Shown one piece after another: positions 1 to 7,311 of a DNA stretch of 58,186 nt. The DNA lies in contig DATKWS010000091.1 in assembly GCA_035529435.1 (NCBI GenBank), positions 1 through 58,186 of the forward strand, read 5' to 3'. The stretch comes from DATKWS01 sp035529435. Its GTDB lineage: Bacteria > Krumholzibacteriota > Krumholzibacteriia > Krumholzibacteriales > Krumholzibacteriaceae. The translations under genes and the position numbers were made by a program. The notes under the pieces are model-generated. The model saw nothing but the letters and a program-made list of their open reading frames with translations, made no database searches and was not told the DNA's origin. The first letter of the stretch is position 1; every line of letters begins with the position of its first letter.

Positions 1-1479
1 TGTGAGGTTGTGGAGGATGGTATGGATGCCGTCCTCCGCGGTGGAATAGATATGCTGGAGGATGGAAAGGGGAATCTCGAATCTGAAAACGGCGAGGAAT
101 GTGAGTACCGATTTTTCCTCAGGCGTCAGGAGCGAAAGGAAGTTCTCCCGCTCAACGTTCCGGGAGCGTCCATGCCGCTGCAGCGACACGAGAAAGTTGG
201 TTTTCGAGATTGCCAGCGGCAGATCGCTATCGGCGTGAGGACGTGCAAATTTCGCCGGCCCGGTGGGGACGAGATCGCAGAGCGCCCGCCGCCGCTCCGG
301 CGGGCCGTGAGGCGGCACTGTCAATGTCGTTACCGACACCTCCTTGTGCTTTTTCAATTCCCCGATCGCATCGCTGAGAACCCGCGGGGTTTTCTCGTTC
401 AATACGAGTATGGCAATGGGGCACTGCTCGAGAGCACTGCAGACACGATCGAGCATGCAGGCGCACAGGAGTGCCTCCTGTGAATGATCGTCAATCAGAA
501 CGAAATCCACGTTTTCCGTATCGGCGGTTTCCCCGATATTGCTGTGAAGGTCCTGATCGCTGAGGAGGGCTCCCTGCTCGAATCCCAACTGTTGTTCCAG
601 CATGCGCGCGGCGAAATGAAGAAAACTCGTTTTGCCTTCACCGTTCTTTCCCTCTACCACGATGAGATGTCGCACACCGCGTTTCGCCTGCGAGGCCGCC
701 TGCTGCAGGATCCGGAGCGCCCGTTCAGGCGGTTCGTAGCACGGTTGCAATCCCATGATGGTGAAGGTCTTCCGATCCTTCAATTCGAGGAACGACACGA
801 GTTCATCCATAAATGCAAAGAACGATTCCCTGTCCGTTTCCGCGTCGAGTTTCTGGAGGCGCGCTGCAAACTTTTTGCACTGTGCCGCCGGTTCGGAATC
901 GAAGTATCTGCTGAAAATTTCGAAGATGTCTCCCAGGTGGCGGAGGTCGGTATTCAATGGAGCCGAAGATCGTACGTGGGTATGTCCGCCGTTTTCTATG
1001 TACGCGAGCATCTCGGCGGGGAGGAGGTACGCTGTCGGGAGAATGCGCAGCGCGGTATTGATCATGACGACCGACTTCGGTGTCAGGTTATGGTAAAGCA
1101 GGCCGGTGCGGAGGTGCGATAGTACCGCCGTAGCGAGCTCCACGAGATGCTTCAACGCGGTTTGCGGTTTCATCGAGGGTAGGGCCTTCGTGATGGGGAC
1201 AATGGTCGTGTGCGGCATCAGAAACGTGATCCCGCTCTCGCACCGTTGAATCGTCAGCGCCGGTGCGATCATGCCATTCTCCCTGGAGAAGAGGTAGTCC
1301 CTCATCTTGAGATCTTCCAGGGAGAGGGAGAGGTACGAGGGGGGGAGGGAAAAAAGAAAATATTTCTTGTCGCTGAGCGAATCCTCGACACTGAAGCCTT
1401 GCCATGGCGGATAGGCCCCGAGGAATTTCTTGTTGACGTAACGGGAATTGAAGTGCTCACTCGCCGGGTTTTTGCTCAT
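1..1479 (-). CDS. Pseudokinase fused to P-loop NTPase (3' end outside window)
   Basis: The frame is open for 493 codons from the ATG at 1479 to the window edge, so the C-terminus is missing. Residues about 30-235 look like a degenerate Hanks-kinase fold: HNLTPKSVV (130-138) sits where the HRDxKPxN catalytic loop should be, no DFG follows, and DLRHLGDIF (178-186) resembles the kinase DxxxLG helix. Next comes an ATPase with a Walker A loop GKNGEGKT (277-284) and a likely Walker B FVLIDD (326-331). The architecture resembles PknK-like kinase/STAND proteins, which usually end in TPRs. A GGAG lies 10 nt before the ATG and a good promoter lies upstream. The kinase half is probably catalytically dead, because the HRD aspartate and the DFG are absent. 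The fold assignment is inferred from weak motifs; the NTPase motif is direct. Confidence 0.75.
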   Translation of the reverse strand, partial: MSKNPASEHFNSRYVNKKFLGAYPPWQGFSVEDSLSDKKYFLFSLPPSYLSLSLEDLKMRDYLFSRENGMIAPALTIQRCESGITFLMPHTTIVPITKALPSMKPQTALKHLVELATAVLSHLRTGLLYHNLTPKSVVMINTALRILPTAYLLPAEMLAYIENGGHTHVRSSAPLNTDLRHLGDIFEIFSRYFDSEPAAQCKKFAARLQKLDAETDRESFFAFMDELVSFLELKDRKTFTIMGLQPCYEPPERALRILQQAASQAKRGVRHLIVVEGKNGEGKTSFLHFAARMLEQQLGFEQGALLSDQDLHSNIGETADTENVDFVLIDDHSQEALLCACMLDRVCSALEQCPIAILVLNEKTPRVLSDAIGELKKHKEVSVTTLTVPPHGPPERRRALCDLVPTGPAKFARPHADSDLPLAISKTNFLVSLQRHGRSRNVERENFLSLLTPEEKSVLTFLAVFRFEIPLSILQHIYSTAEDGIHTILHNLT

Positions 1480-1518
1480 GGAAATCAGTCTCCGTTAATA
1501 TTTTTGCCTGGTTAAAAT

Positions 1519-1547
1519 ATTTTACACGAGGTCTATTGATAAATCAA
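1519..1547 (-). promoter_or_regulatory. Sigma-70-type promoter of the pseudokinase gene
   Basis: Read on the minus strand, TTGATT (1547-1542), a 17-bp spacer and TAAAAT (1524-1519) lie about 40 bp before the ATG at 1479. The -10 matches 5 of 6 consensus bases and the -35 matches 4 of 6. The surrounding DNA is AT-rich compared with the coding regions. Confidence 0.55.
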
Positions 1548-1703
1548 GACTTATTCTCGTTCGGCGTCGCCTTTGCTCTCGGTGGATCGAATGGTCGGGA
1601 GATTCGGTCGAGGCTGGATTCGAGCGGCGACGGCCGGTCCGGCACGCATGGCCGAAACTTCGCCGCCGGAGCGCACCACGCCGTATTCGGTCGACCGGTG
1701 GTA

Positions 1704-2048
1704 TCAGGGAATGTAGAGCAACCGGCCACAGTTCTCGCAGGTGAGCAGTTCATGCCGGTAAGATGCTGAGAAAAATGACGTTGGGAGCTTGACGAAGCAG
1801 CCGAGGCACTTATTCCCGGTCACGGGCAGTATGGCCACCGTGTAATGGGAGGCAAGCTTCTCGTACCTGTTGAGGAGATGCTGCGGTATCTTGTGCGCCA
1901 GGTTGACACGCGCATTCTGGAGCTCTTCGAGGCCGTTGAGCTGAAATCCAAGGTTTCTCAGCTCCGTCGAGGTCGACTTGTCCTTGACCTCCTTGATCAT
2001 GATGTCGAGATCTTGCAGGGCGATCAGAAGCCTGAATTCTTCCTTCAC
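1704..2048 (-). CDS. C4-type zinc-ribbon protein (CT398-like)
   Basis: This 114-residue protein has an amphipathic, probably coiled-coil N-terminal half and a C-terminal zinc ribbon with cysteines 81, 84, 104 and 107 (CLGC ... CENC). That layout matches the widespread C4-type zinc-ribbon/CT398 family, although full-length members are about 240 residues, so this one has a short coiled coil. Its GTG start overlaps the stop of the upstream IIA gene (GTGA), so the two are translationally coupled. The biochemical role of the family is not settled. Nucleic-acid or protein binding is likely from the ribbon. Confidence 0.7.
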   Translation of the reverse strand: MKEEFRLLIALQDLDIMIKEVKDKSTSTELRNLGFQLNGLEELQNARVNLAHKIPQHLLNRYEKLASHYTVAILPVTGNKCLGCFVKLPTSFFSASYRHELLTCENCGRLLYIP

Positions 2049-2512
2049 ACCTCGCTCCCCCCGAGAATGTTGATCAGGGTCTTGAAATCCGTGACATCGT
2101 ACAGTGCCATCAGCTTGTTGGGTTTCTGGATCAGGCCGATCAGTTCGCTGAGAAGCGCGAGGTACGCCTCGGCTCCCCTGTTCGAGGGAGCCAGTATGAG
2201 GAAAAAAATCTTCGTCGGTTTGCCATCGAGCGCTTCGAAATCGACATCACCCGCCGAGCGTGCAAAGAGCACGGTTAAGTTCTTTATTGCTAATGACTTG
2301 CCGTGAGGAAAGGCGACGCCGTCCCCGAGCCCGGTGCTCCCGAGGCTCTCGCGATTCTTCAGCATCTCCATGATGAACCGCTCGTCCGAGATCTTTCCCC
2401 CGGTGGCGAGGTGACGCACCATTTCCTGTAGTACGGAAATTTTTTTCCGTGAGCGGAGGTGGAATATGCATTGGTCTTCTTTGAAATGCTCGAGTAACGT
2501 ATTTGTTTCCAT
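2045..2512 (-). CDS. PTS EIIA type-2 (PtsN-like) regulatory protein
   Basis: This 155-residue PTS_EIIA type-2 domain protein has the phosphorylatable histidine in GVAFPHGKS (His70) and the family pattern RESLGSTGLGDG just before it. No EIIB or EIIC transporter genes are nearby, so it more likely acts in PTS-Ntr-like regulation than in sugar uptake (inference). The reading frame extends eight codons further upstream to a TTG at 2536. However, a promoter with its -10 at 2546-2551 would place the transcript start at about 2539, leaving almost no leader for that TTG, so the ATG at 2512 is preferred. It is coupled to the zinc-ribbon gene downstream. Confidence 0.85.
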   Translation of the reverse strand: METNTLLEHFKEDQCIFHLRSRKKISVLQEMVRHLATGGKISDERFIMEMLKNRESLGSTGLGDGVAFPHGKSLAIKNLTVLFARSAGDVDFEALDGKPTKIFFLILAPSNRGAEAYLALLSELIGLIQKPNKLMALYDVTDFKTLINILGGSEV

Positions 2513-2545
2513 CTTTGGTTTGACTTTCGGGCTCAATTCACCATG

Positions 2546-2574
2546 TGTATAACAGTTTGCTCTTTCTCTGACAA
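2546..2574 (-). promoter_or_regulatory. Sigma-70-type promoter for the IIA/zinc-ribbon pair
   Basis: On the minus strand, TTGTCA (2574-2569), a 17-bp spacer and TATACA (2551-2546) lie in the AT-rich gap between the divergent IIA and rsgA genes. The predicted transcript start is near 2539. Confidence 0.5.
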
Positions 2575-2639
2575 TATATTTTTGCTAAACTGCAGCAAGT
2601 TTTCGTGTTTTTTATTGGGATGCAGCGATTCTGACCACC

Positions 2640-3584
2640 ATGACACCTTCAAATGTACCAAAGGGCTTCATCATTCGCATACTCGGCGCGGATTACTACG
2701 TCGTGAGCGGTGGGGAGGAGATACGCTGTTCACTGCGGGGGCGGTTCCGGATCGGGGGAAGCCCCGAGGAAGCCCTGCCGGTGGTGGGAGATACCGTCGA
2801 ATTCAGGAGGGGGGGAAGTGCGGATACGCGCGGTCCTTCCGGCCTGGTCCTCTCGATCCTGCCGAGAAACTCGATCTTCGCGAGGAGCAATCCCCTCGGC
2901 AAGAAGAGGTACCGGATCCTTGGCGCGAACCTCGACCATGTCATTCTCGTTTTTGCGGTGCGGGAACCGGAGTTGAACATCAGGCTACTCGATAGAATGC
3001 TGGTGGCCGCGGGGTGCGGTCATATGAATCCCGTTATCTGCTTCAACAAGATGGACTTGGCTGATAAGCCAGACCGATTCCGCCGTGAGATGGTTTCATA
3101 TGAGGCGATGGGGTACGAGGTCATTTTCTGCAGTGCCCGTGACGGGGAGGGGCTCGAGCGGCTGAGGGCAATCATGGGCGGCGCAAAATCGATAATGGTC
3201 GGTCCATCGGGAGCGGGCAAGACATCTATCGTGGCGGCGCTGGAGCCGGGGCTCGATCTCAGGATCGCGGAGGTGAGCGACCGCACGGGTAAGGGACGGC
3301 ATACCACCTCGCATTTCGAGCTTCATCCCCTCGCGGGGGGCGGGTACCTCGGGGACAGTCCCGGTGTGCGTGAATTCGGCATATGGGGTGTTTCCCGCGA
3401 GGATCTGGACGACTATTTCCTTGATTTTACGCCTTTTATCGGATACTGCAGGTTTGCGGGTTGCACGCACAGCCACGAGCCGGGATGCGCGATCAAGGAG
3501 GCCGTGGAGAACGGCTCGGTACTGCACGGACGGTACGAGAGCTATCTCCGCATACTCGAGGAATTACCCGATACGCTGCCGTAA
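2640..3584 (+). CDS. rsgA: Ribosome small subunit-dependent GTPase RsgA
   Basis: This 314-residue circularly permuted GTPase acts in late 30S subunit maturation. An N-terminal OB-fold region (about 10-75) precedes the G domain, whose motifs appear in permuted order: G4 NKMD (136-139), G1 GPSGAGKT (188-195) and G3 DSPG (239-242). The C-terminal zinc site is C270, C275, H277 and C283. Length and order match the family. The gene is transcribed divergently from the IIA gene, and the roughly 100-bp gap is AT-rich. No clear plus-strand promoter was identified. Confidence 0.96.
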   Translation: MTPSNVPKGFIIRILGADYYVVSGGEEIRCSLRGRFRIGGSPEEALPVVGDTVEFRRGGSADTRGPSGLVLSILPRNSIFARSNPLGKKRYRILGANLDHVILVFAVREPELNIRLLDRMLVAAGCGHMNPVICFNKMDLADKPDRFRREMVSYEAMGYEVIFCSARDGEGLERLRAIMGGAKSIMVGPSGAGKTSIVAALEPGLDLRIAEVSDRTGKGRHTTSHFELHPLAGGGYLGDSPGVREFGIWGVSREDLDDYFLDFTPFIGYCRFAGCTHSHEPGCAIKEAVENGSVLHGRYESYLRILEELPDTLP

Positions 3585-3613
3585 AAAAGCGAGGCGGCCT
3601 TTTCGGCCGCCTC
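3583..3613 (-). terminator. GC-rich hairpin with T run on the minus strand
   Basis: A perfect 9-bp stem (3591-3599 pairing with 3605-3613, loop TTTTC) follows the rsgA stop. The adjoining run of six A (3583-3588) lies on its 5' side, so the hairpin-plus-U-tract signature reads on the minus strand. On the plus strand it lacks a U tract. It may block antisense transcription into rsgA, or serve as a 3'-end hairpin for rsgA. Confidence 0.5.
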
Positions 3614-3679
3614 ACGAGGTAAGGAGGGATTAATGGTGGGTTACATGATCCGCTCTCATATAATGATACGAAGCGAGCC

Positions 3680-4837
3680 GTGAATTGTTCCAATTTTTTT
3701 ATGTGTCGGAGATTTTCCGTGCTCAAGAAGCTTGAGAAACGGGGGAAAATAGCGTTGGCGCGCTTGTTTTCCCTCTTCGTGCGCACACGCACCCTCGCAC
3801 CGGAGGAACTTCATGCCGGTGAGATCACGCGGCTCCTCGTGATCAGGCAGCATAACCAGATGGGGGACATGCTGCTCGCCGTGCCCGCGTTCAGAGGCTT
3901 ACGCAGGCGGTTTCCGAACGCACGCATATCGCTGCTCGCCGCCTCCATCAATACCGACGTCATGCGGAATAATCCGTATATCGACGAGGTGTTGACATAC
4001 GCGAAGGAACGGCACAACAAACTTCCCGCGAGGCTGATTCGATTCGTCGCGCAGCTCCGGCGAAGCCGGTTCGATGCGGTCATCGTCCTCAATACCGTGT
4101 CGTTCTCCATTACCAGCATGTTGCTCGCCTGGATGAGCGGAGCGGCCATCCGCATCGGGTCGACGAGCCGGCCGTTCGGGCATGATCTGACGCGGCGGTT
4201 CTACCACATCGAGTTGCCGCTTCCCTCCGCCGACGAGCTCGAATCGATGCATGAGAGCGAGCACAACCTGTATCCGCTGTCGGTGCTGGGCGTGCACGAG
4301 CGGGATCTCTCGTCGGCGCTCGTTCCCTCGAAGGAGGAGGAGCGCGCCTGCGACCGGTTTATCGCCGCGATCGTGCCGCGGGGTTCGCGTTTTGCCGTCG
4401 TCCACCCCGGCGCCGGCAAGAAGCAGAATATCTGGCCGCCGGACAGATTCGCCGCTGTCGCGGAACGGCTGCGCGACGGCTACGCAATCGATTCGATCAT
4501 GGTGCGGGGGCCGATGGACGGCGAGGTGGCCGATGCGGCCCTGCGCGCGGGGATCTCCCCGTGCACCGTTCTCTCATGCCCGGCACCCGGTTTTCTCGGA
4601 TCCCTTCTCAGGCGGGCCGCGCTCACGATATGCAACGACACCGGGGTCATGCACATAGCCGGCGCGGTCGGCGCGCGGTGCATCGCCGTATTCGGACCGA
4701 CCGACCCGGCGCGATGGAAACCGATCGGTGATCAAATCATCGCGGTGCGCTCGCACGACGGCCGTACCGAATCGGTCGGTGTCGAGGAAGTGTTCGGTGC
4801 GGTACGGAATCTGCTGGACGGTTCATCGGGGCACTAG
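3680..4837 (+). CDS. Glycosyltransferase family 9 (heptosyltransferase-like)
   Basis: This 385-residue GT-B enzyme transfers heptose or a related sugar from a nucleotide donor to lipopolysaccharide core or a similar glycan at the inner membrane face. Motifs are the N-terminal RQHNQMGDMLLAVPA (acceptor side), HPGAG (242-246), NDTGVMH (319-325) and FGPTDP (338-343), all typical of GT9. The first 45 residues are basic and may be an extension; starts at 3680 or 3701 are both possible. A TATAAT sits at 3659-3664, but no good -35 was found. The 3' end overlaps the convergent kinase gene by 15 bp. The sugar specificity cannot be read. Confidence 0.88.
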   Translation: MNCSNFFMCRRFSVLKKLEKRGKIALARLFSLFVRTRTLAPEELHAGEITRLLVIRQHNQMGDMLLAVPAFRGLRRRFPNARISLLAASINTDVMRNNPYIDEVLTYAKERHNKLPARLIRFVAQLRRSRFDAVIVLNTVSFSITSMLLAWMSGAAIRIGSTSRPFGHDLTRRFYHIELPLPSADELESMHESEHNLYPLSVLGVHERDLSSALVPSKEEERACDRFIAAIVPRGSRFAVVHPGAGKKQNIWPPDRFAAVAERLRDGYAIDSIMVRGPMDGEVADAALRAGISPCTVLSCPAPGFLGSLLRRAALTICNDTGVMHIAGAVGARCIAVFGPTDPARWKPIGDQIIAVRSHDGRTESVGVEEVFGAVRNLLDGSSGH

Positions 4838-6577
4838 CGTGATCCTGAGTTGCAGCGTTTCGTCGGCGGGAATATAGACCACATTCGACCAGTCCTTGCG
4901 ACCGATCTTTTTCAGCTCGATTCTATGCTCTCCGGCGGGGATCGTGATCGGTTCCTCGAGCGGTGTTCTCCCCTTGAACAGCCCGTCGATGTAGATCTGC
5001 ACGCCCGCATCCGTGATGAAATTCACACCGCCGGTGATCGGCTGCAGGATGATGTTCCGGCGTGAGAGTTCGTCCCGCTTGATGCTGATCCGTTCGCGGT
5101 ATTCGCGATATCCCTGCTTCCGGCAGATAACCTCGTGCTCTCCCGCCGTCAGCTCGAACGGTCCGAGACCGCTTCCGTCGTGCCGGTGCACACCGTCCAC
5201 GACGATCTCGGCGTCGGGCTCGACGGATACGGATAGGTACCCGGCCGCCACTGCCGCCTGCTCATGTGCCGCCGGCGGCTGCTGCGGCGGATCGGAGGCG
5301 GGGGCGGATTCCAACGCCGTCTCCCGTTCCGGTTCGGGGAGAGGCTCATCCTCCGGAGCATCGTGCCCCGTTGTGTTCTTCTCTATCGGACGGTCTGTAC
5401 CGATCGTAACCGTGTCGGCGGTCATCCGGTCGTGCGCCGTCGGCGGCGGAACGGGAGCACCGAGCTCCAGCTCGCCCATCTGGAACGATGAACCCTGCAG
5501 CACATCGGCCGTCGCGTCGTTTCCATCCATGACGGCGGGGACCGGATCAGGCGTCCGCATCGCTCCGAACCGCGATCTGATCGTGTCGAGACGCTCCGGA
5601 TTCAGAACGATGAACAGGATTACCGCCAGCGCGATCGCCGACGAGACGAACAGCGGCAGCATGCGCCGTTTCGTACGTTTCTTCTCACGTATCGCGGGCA
5701 TCGCGCCGGTGTCCTCCTCGCCGCTGAGGAGCCGGCGCAGGCTGGTGCGTACGTTCATGATCCTCTCCTGGCCGAGAACCGATTCGATCGCTCGGGCCAT
5801 CTCAAGGGCGGTCCGGAAGCGCTTGGAGGGCTCACGATTGAGGCTCCGCATCACGATGTTCTCCGCCTCGTGGGACACCTCCGTCCCGAGCTTCGAGGGT
5901 GGCGTGACCGCTCCGTGCAGGATATTCTGTATCACGGCCGCATAGTTTTCCCCCATGAACGGCTGCGTCCCCGACAGCAACTCGTAACAGATCGTCCCGA
6001 GCGAGAAGAGGTCGCTCCTCCCGTCGATGGAGTTTCCGATCGCCTGTTCGGGCGACATGTAGAGCGGCGTGCCGAGCAGCGTGTTGGCCACGGTCTGCTG
6101 TGTCTGGCTCTGATGGAGCTTGGCGAGACCGAAATCGGTGATCTTCACCTGCCCCTCGTTCGTGATCATGATGTTCGCCGGTTTGATGTCGCGGTGAATG
6201 ATCCCCCGCTGGTGGGCGTGGTCCAATCCCATGCATATCTCGTGGGCGATGAGCAGAATCAACTCGTCGCGGAGGGTGCCGTGTTTCTCGAAGAGCTCCT
6301 TGAGGCTCAGGCCGTCGATGTACTCCATGACGATGTAGTAGTTTTCGTCCGTCGATCCGAAGTCGATGATCCGTACGATGTTCTCGTGATCGAGGCTCGC
6401 CGCCGCTTTTGCCTCGAGCTCGAAGCGTCTCGTGAAGTTGGGGTCCGAGGTGAGGTGGGAATGGAGCCGCTTGATGACGACCGGGCGGTCGAGTGAGCTC
6501 TGTATCGCCTTGTACAGTACGGCGGTGCCGCCCGTGGCGATCGTGTTGAGCACCTGATAGTTTCGCTGCGTTTTCAT
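4823..6577 (-). CDS. Ser/Thr protein kinase with TM helix and two PEGA domains
   Basis: This is a 584-residue membrane-anchored Hanks-type kinase. The catalytic features are intact: Gly-rich loop at 14-18, Lys36, HRD (128-130), DFG (148-150) and SPE in place of APE (175-177). A basic juxtamembrane stretch and one TM helix (about 306-325) lead to an acidic, Pro-rich linker and two C-terminal PEGA domains (about 447-513 and 516-582), expected outside the cytoplasm. The ATG at 6577 overlaps the stop of the phosphoesterase gene (ATGA). The frame extends about 195 codons further upstream, but that part is only the shadow of the phosphoesterase. It is the last gene of the signalling operon, and its probable partners are the FHA protein and the phosphoesterase. 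Confidence 0.95.
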   Translation of the reverse strand: MKTQRNYQVLNTIATGGTAVLYKAIQSSLDRPVVIKRLHSHLTSDPNFTRRFELEAKAAASLDHENIVRIIDFGSTDENYYIVMEYIDGLSLKELFEKHGTLRDELILLIAHEICMGLDHAHQRGIIHRDIKPANIMITNEGQVKITDFGLAKLHQSQTQQTVANTLLGTPLYMSPEQAIGNSIDGRSDLFSLGTICYELLSGTQPFMGENYAAVIQNILHGAVTPPSKLGTEVSHEAENIVMRSLNREPSKRFRTALEMARAIESVLGQERIMNVRTSLRRLLSGEEDTGAMPAIREKKRTKRRMLPLFVSSAIALAVILFIVLNPERLDTIRSRFGAMRTPDPVPAVMDGNDATADVLQGSSFQMGELELGAPVPPPTAHDRMTADTVTIGTDRPIEKNTTGHDAPEDEPLPEPERETALESAPASDPPQQPPAAHEQAAVAAGYLSVSVEPDAEIVVDGVHRHDGSGLGPFELTAGEHEVICRKQGYREYRERISIKRDELSRRNIILQPITGGVNFITDAGVQIYIDGLFKGRTPLEEPITIPAGEHRIELKKIGRKDWSNVVYIPADETLQLRITLVPR

Positions 6578-7311
6578 CGTGCCGTCGCCAGTCTCATCGC
6601 CAGGCTCTCCGGCAGCCCCACTGACTGTATTTTCTTCTGCGCGGAAGAGATGTCGTATGGCACCCTGCGTATCGACATCCGGTTTTTCTTGAGATCGAGA
6701 ATCGTGAAGCTCGCCGCGGCGATGCCGTCCCGCGGCTGCCCGATGCTCCCCACATTGATCAGGTAGCGCGTGCCCGCGGCGACGCTCGCGAACGATTGGT
6801 CGATAATCCTGCACCCCTCTCGCTCGGTATACGCGATGATGCTGGGAACGTGCGTGTGGCCGATGAAGACGAACTTCTCGGCGCACTGCGTGAATACATT
6901 TTTCGCTTGTCCAACCGTGTAGATGTATTCGAAGTCGAGCGGTGAAATTGGTGATCCATGGGCAAAAACGCATCCCCCGTACCGGCGAACGGGATCGTAC
7001 CGCTCGAGCATCTCGCGGTGTCGCGGTTCCAGTCTTTCCGCGGTCCATTGAATCGCCCGCTTTGCCGTCTGGTTGAACGTGTCGCAGTCCTCGAGACCGA
7101 TCGCCGCGAGGTCGTGGTTGCCGCTCACACGAACGTGCGCGCACTCCTGCACCGTCTCGACGCATTCGCGGGGATTCGCCCCGTAACCGACGACATCCCC
7201 GAGAGAGACGACGATGTCGGGACGAAGGGCGGCGATCTCCTCGAGAACCATCTCGAGCGCCTCGATATTTCCGTGAATGTCAGAGAATACCAAATACCGC
7301 ATCATAATCAC
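6574..7311 (-). CDS. Calcineurin-like metallophosphoesterase
   Basis: This 245-residue binuclear metallophosphoesterase has all signature blocks in order: SDIHGN (10-15), GDVVGYG, GNHD, AHGSP and GHTHVP. The family includes PrpE/PrpA-like protein phosphatases and cyclic-nucleotide phosphodiesterases. Being wedged between an FHA gene and a Hanks kinase, with 4-bp overlaps on both sides, suggests it dephosphorylates the kinase or its substrates (inference). The longest start is a GTG at 7311 overlapping the FHA stop; ATGs at 7305 and 7302 are equally plausible, and the latter gives the typical MRYLVFSDIHGN N-terminus. Confidence 0.92.
   Translation of the reverse strand: MIMMRYLVFSDIHGNIEALEMVLEEIAALRPDIVVSLGDVVGYGANPRECVETVQECAHVRVSGNHDLAAIGLEDCDTFNQTAKRAIQWTAERLEPRHREMLERYDPVRRYGGCVFAHGSPISPLDFEYIYTVGQAKNVFTQCAEKFVFIGHTHVPSIIAYTEREGCRIIDQSFASVAAGTRYLINVGSIGQPRDGIAAASFTILDLKKNRMSIRRVPYDISSAQKKIQSVGLPESLAMRLATAR

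Noticed and set aside
1560..1703. Possible tRNA or RNase P RNA in the gap after the zinc-ribbon gene
   Set aside because: A CTCGAATCC string on the minus strand resembles a T-loop, but no acceptor or anticodon stems pair. The gap is too short for RNase P RNA and lacks its conserved GAGGAAAGTCC.
3591..3613. Rho-independent terminator for rsgA on the plus strand
   Set aside because: The stem is strong, but no T run follows on this strand; the T run is on the opposite strand, so it is listed in that orientation.
6578..7165. An N-terminal extension of about 195 codons on the Ser/Thr kinase
   Set aside because: The sequence is Arg-rich nonsense in another frame of the phosphoesterase gene. The kinase Gly-rich loop begins just after the ATG at 6577, which overlaps the upstream stop.
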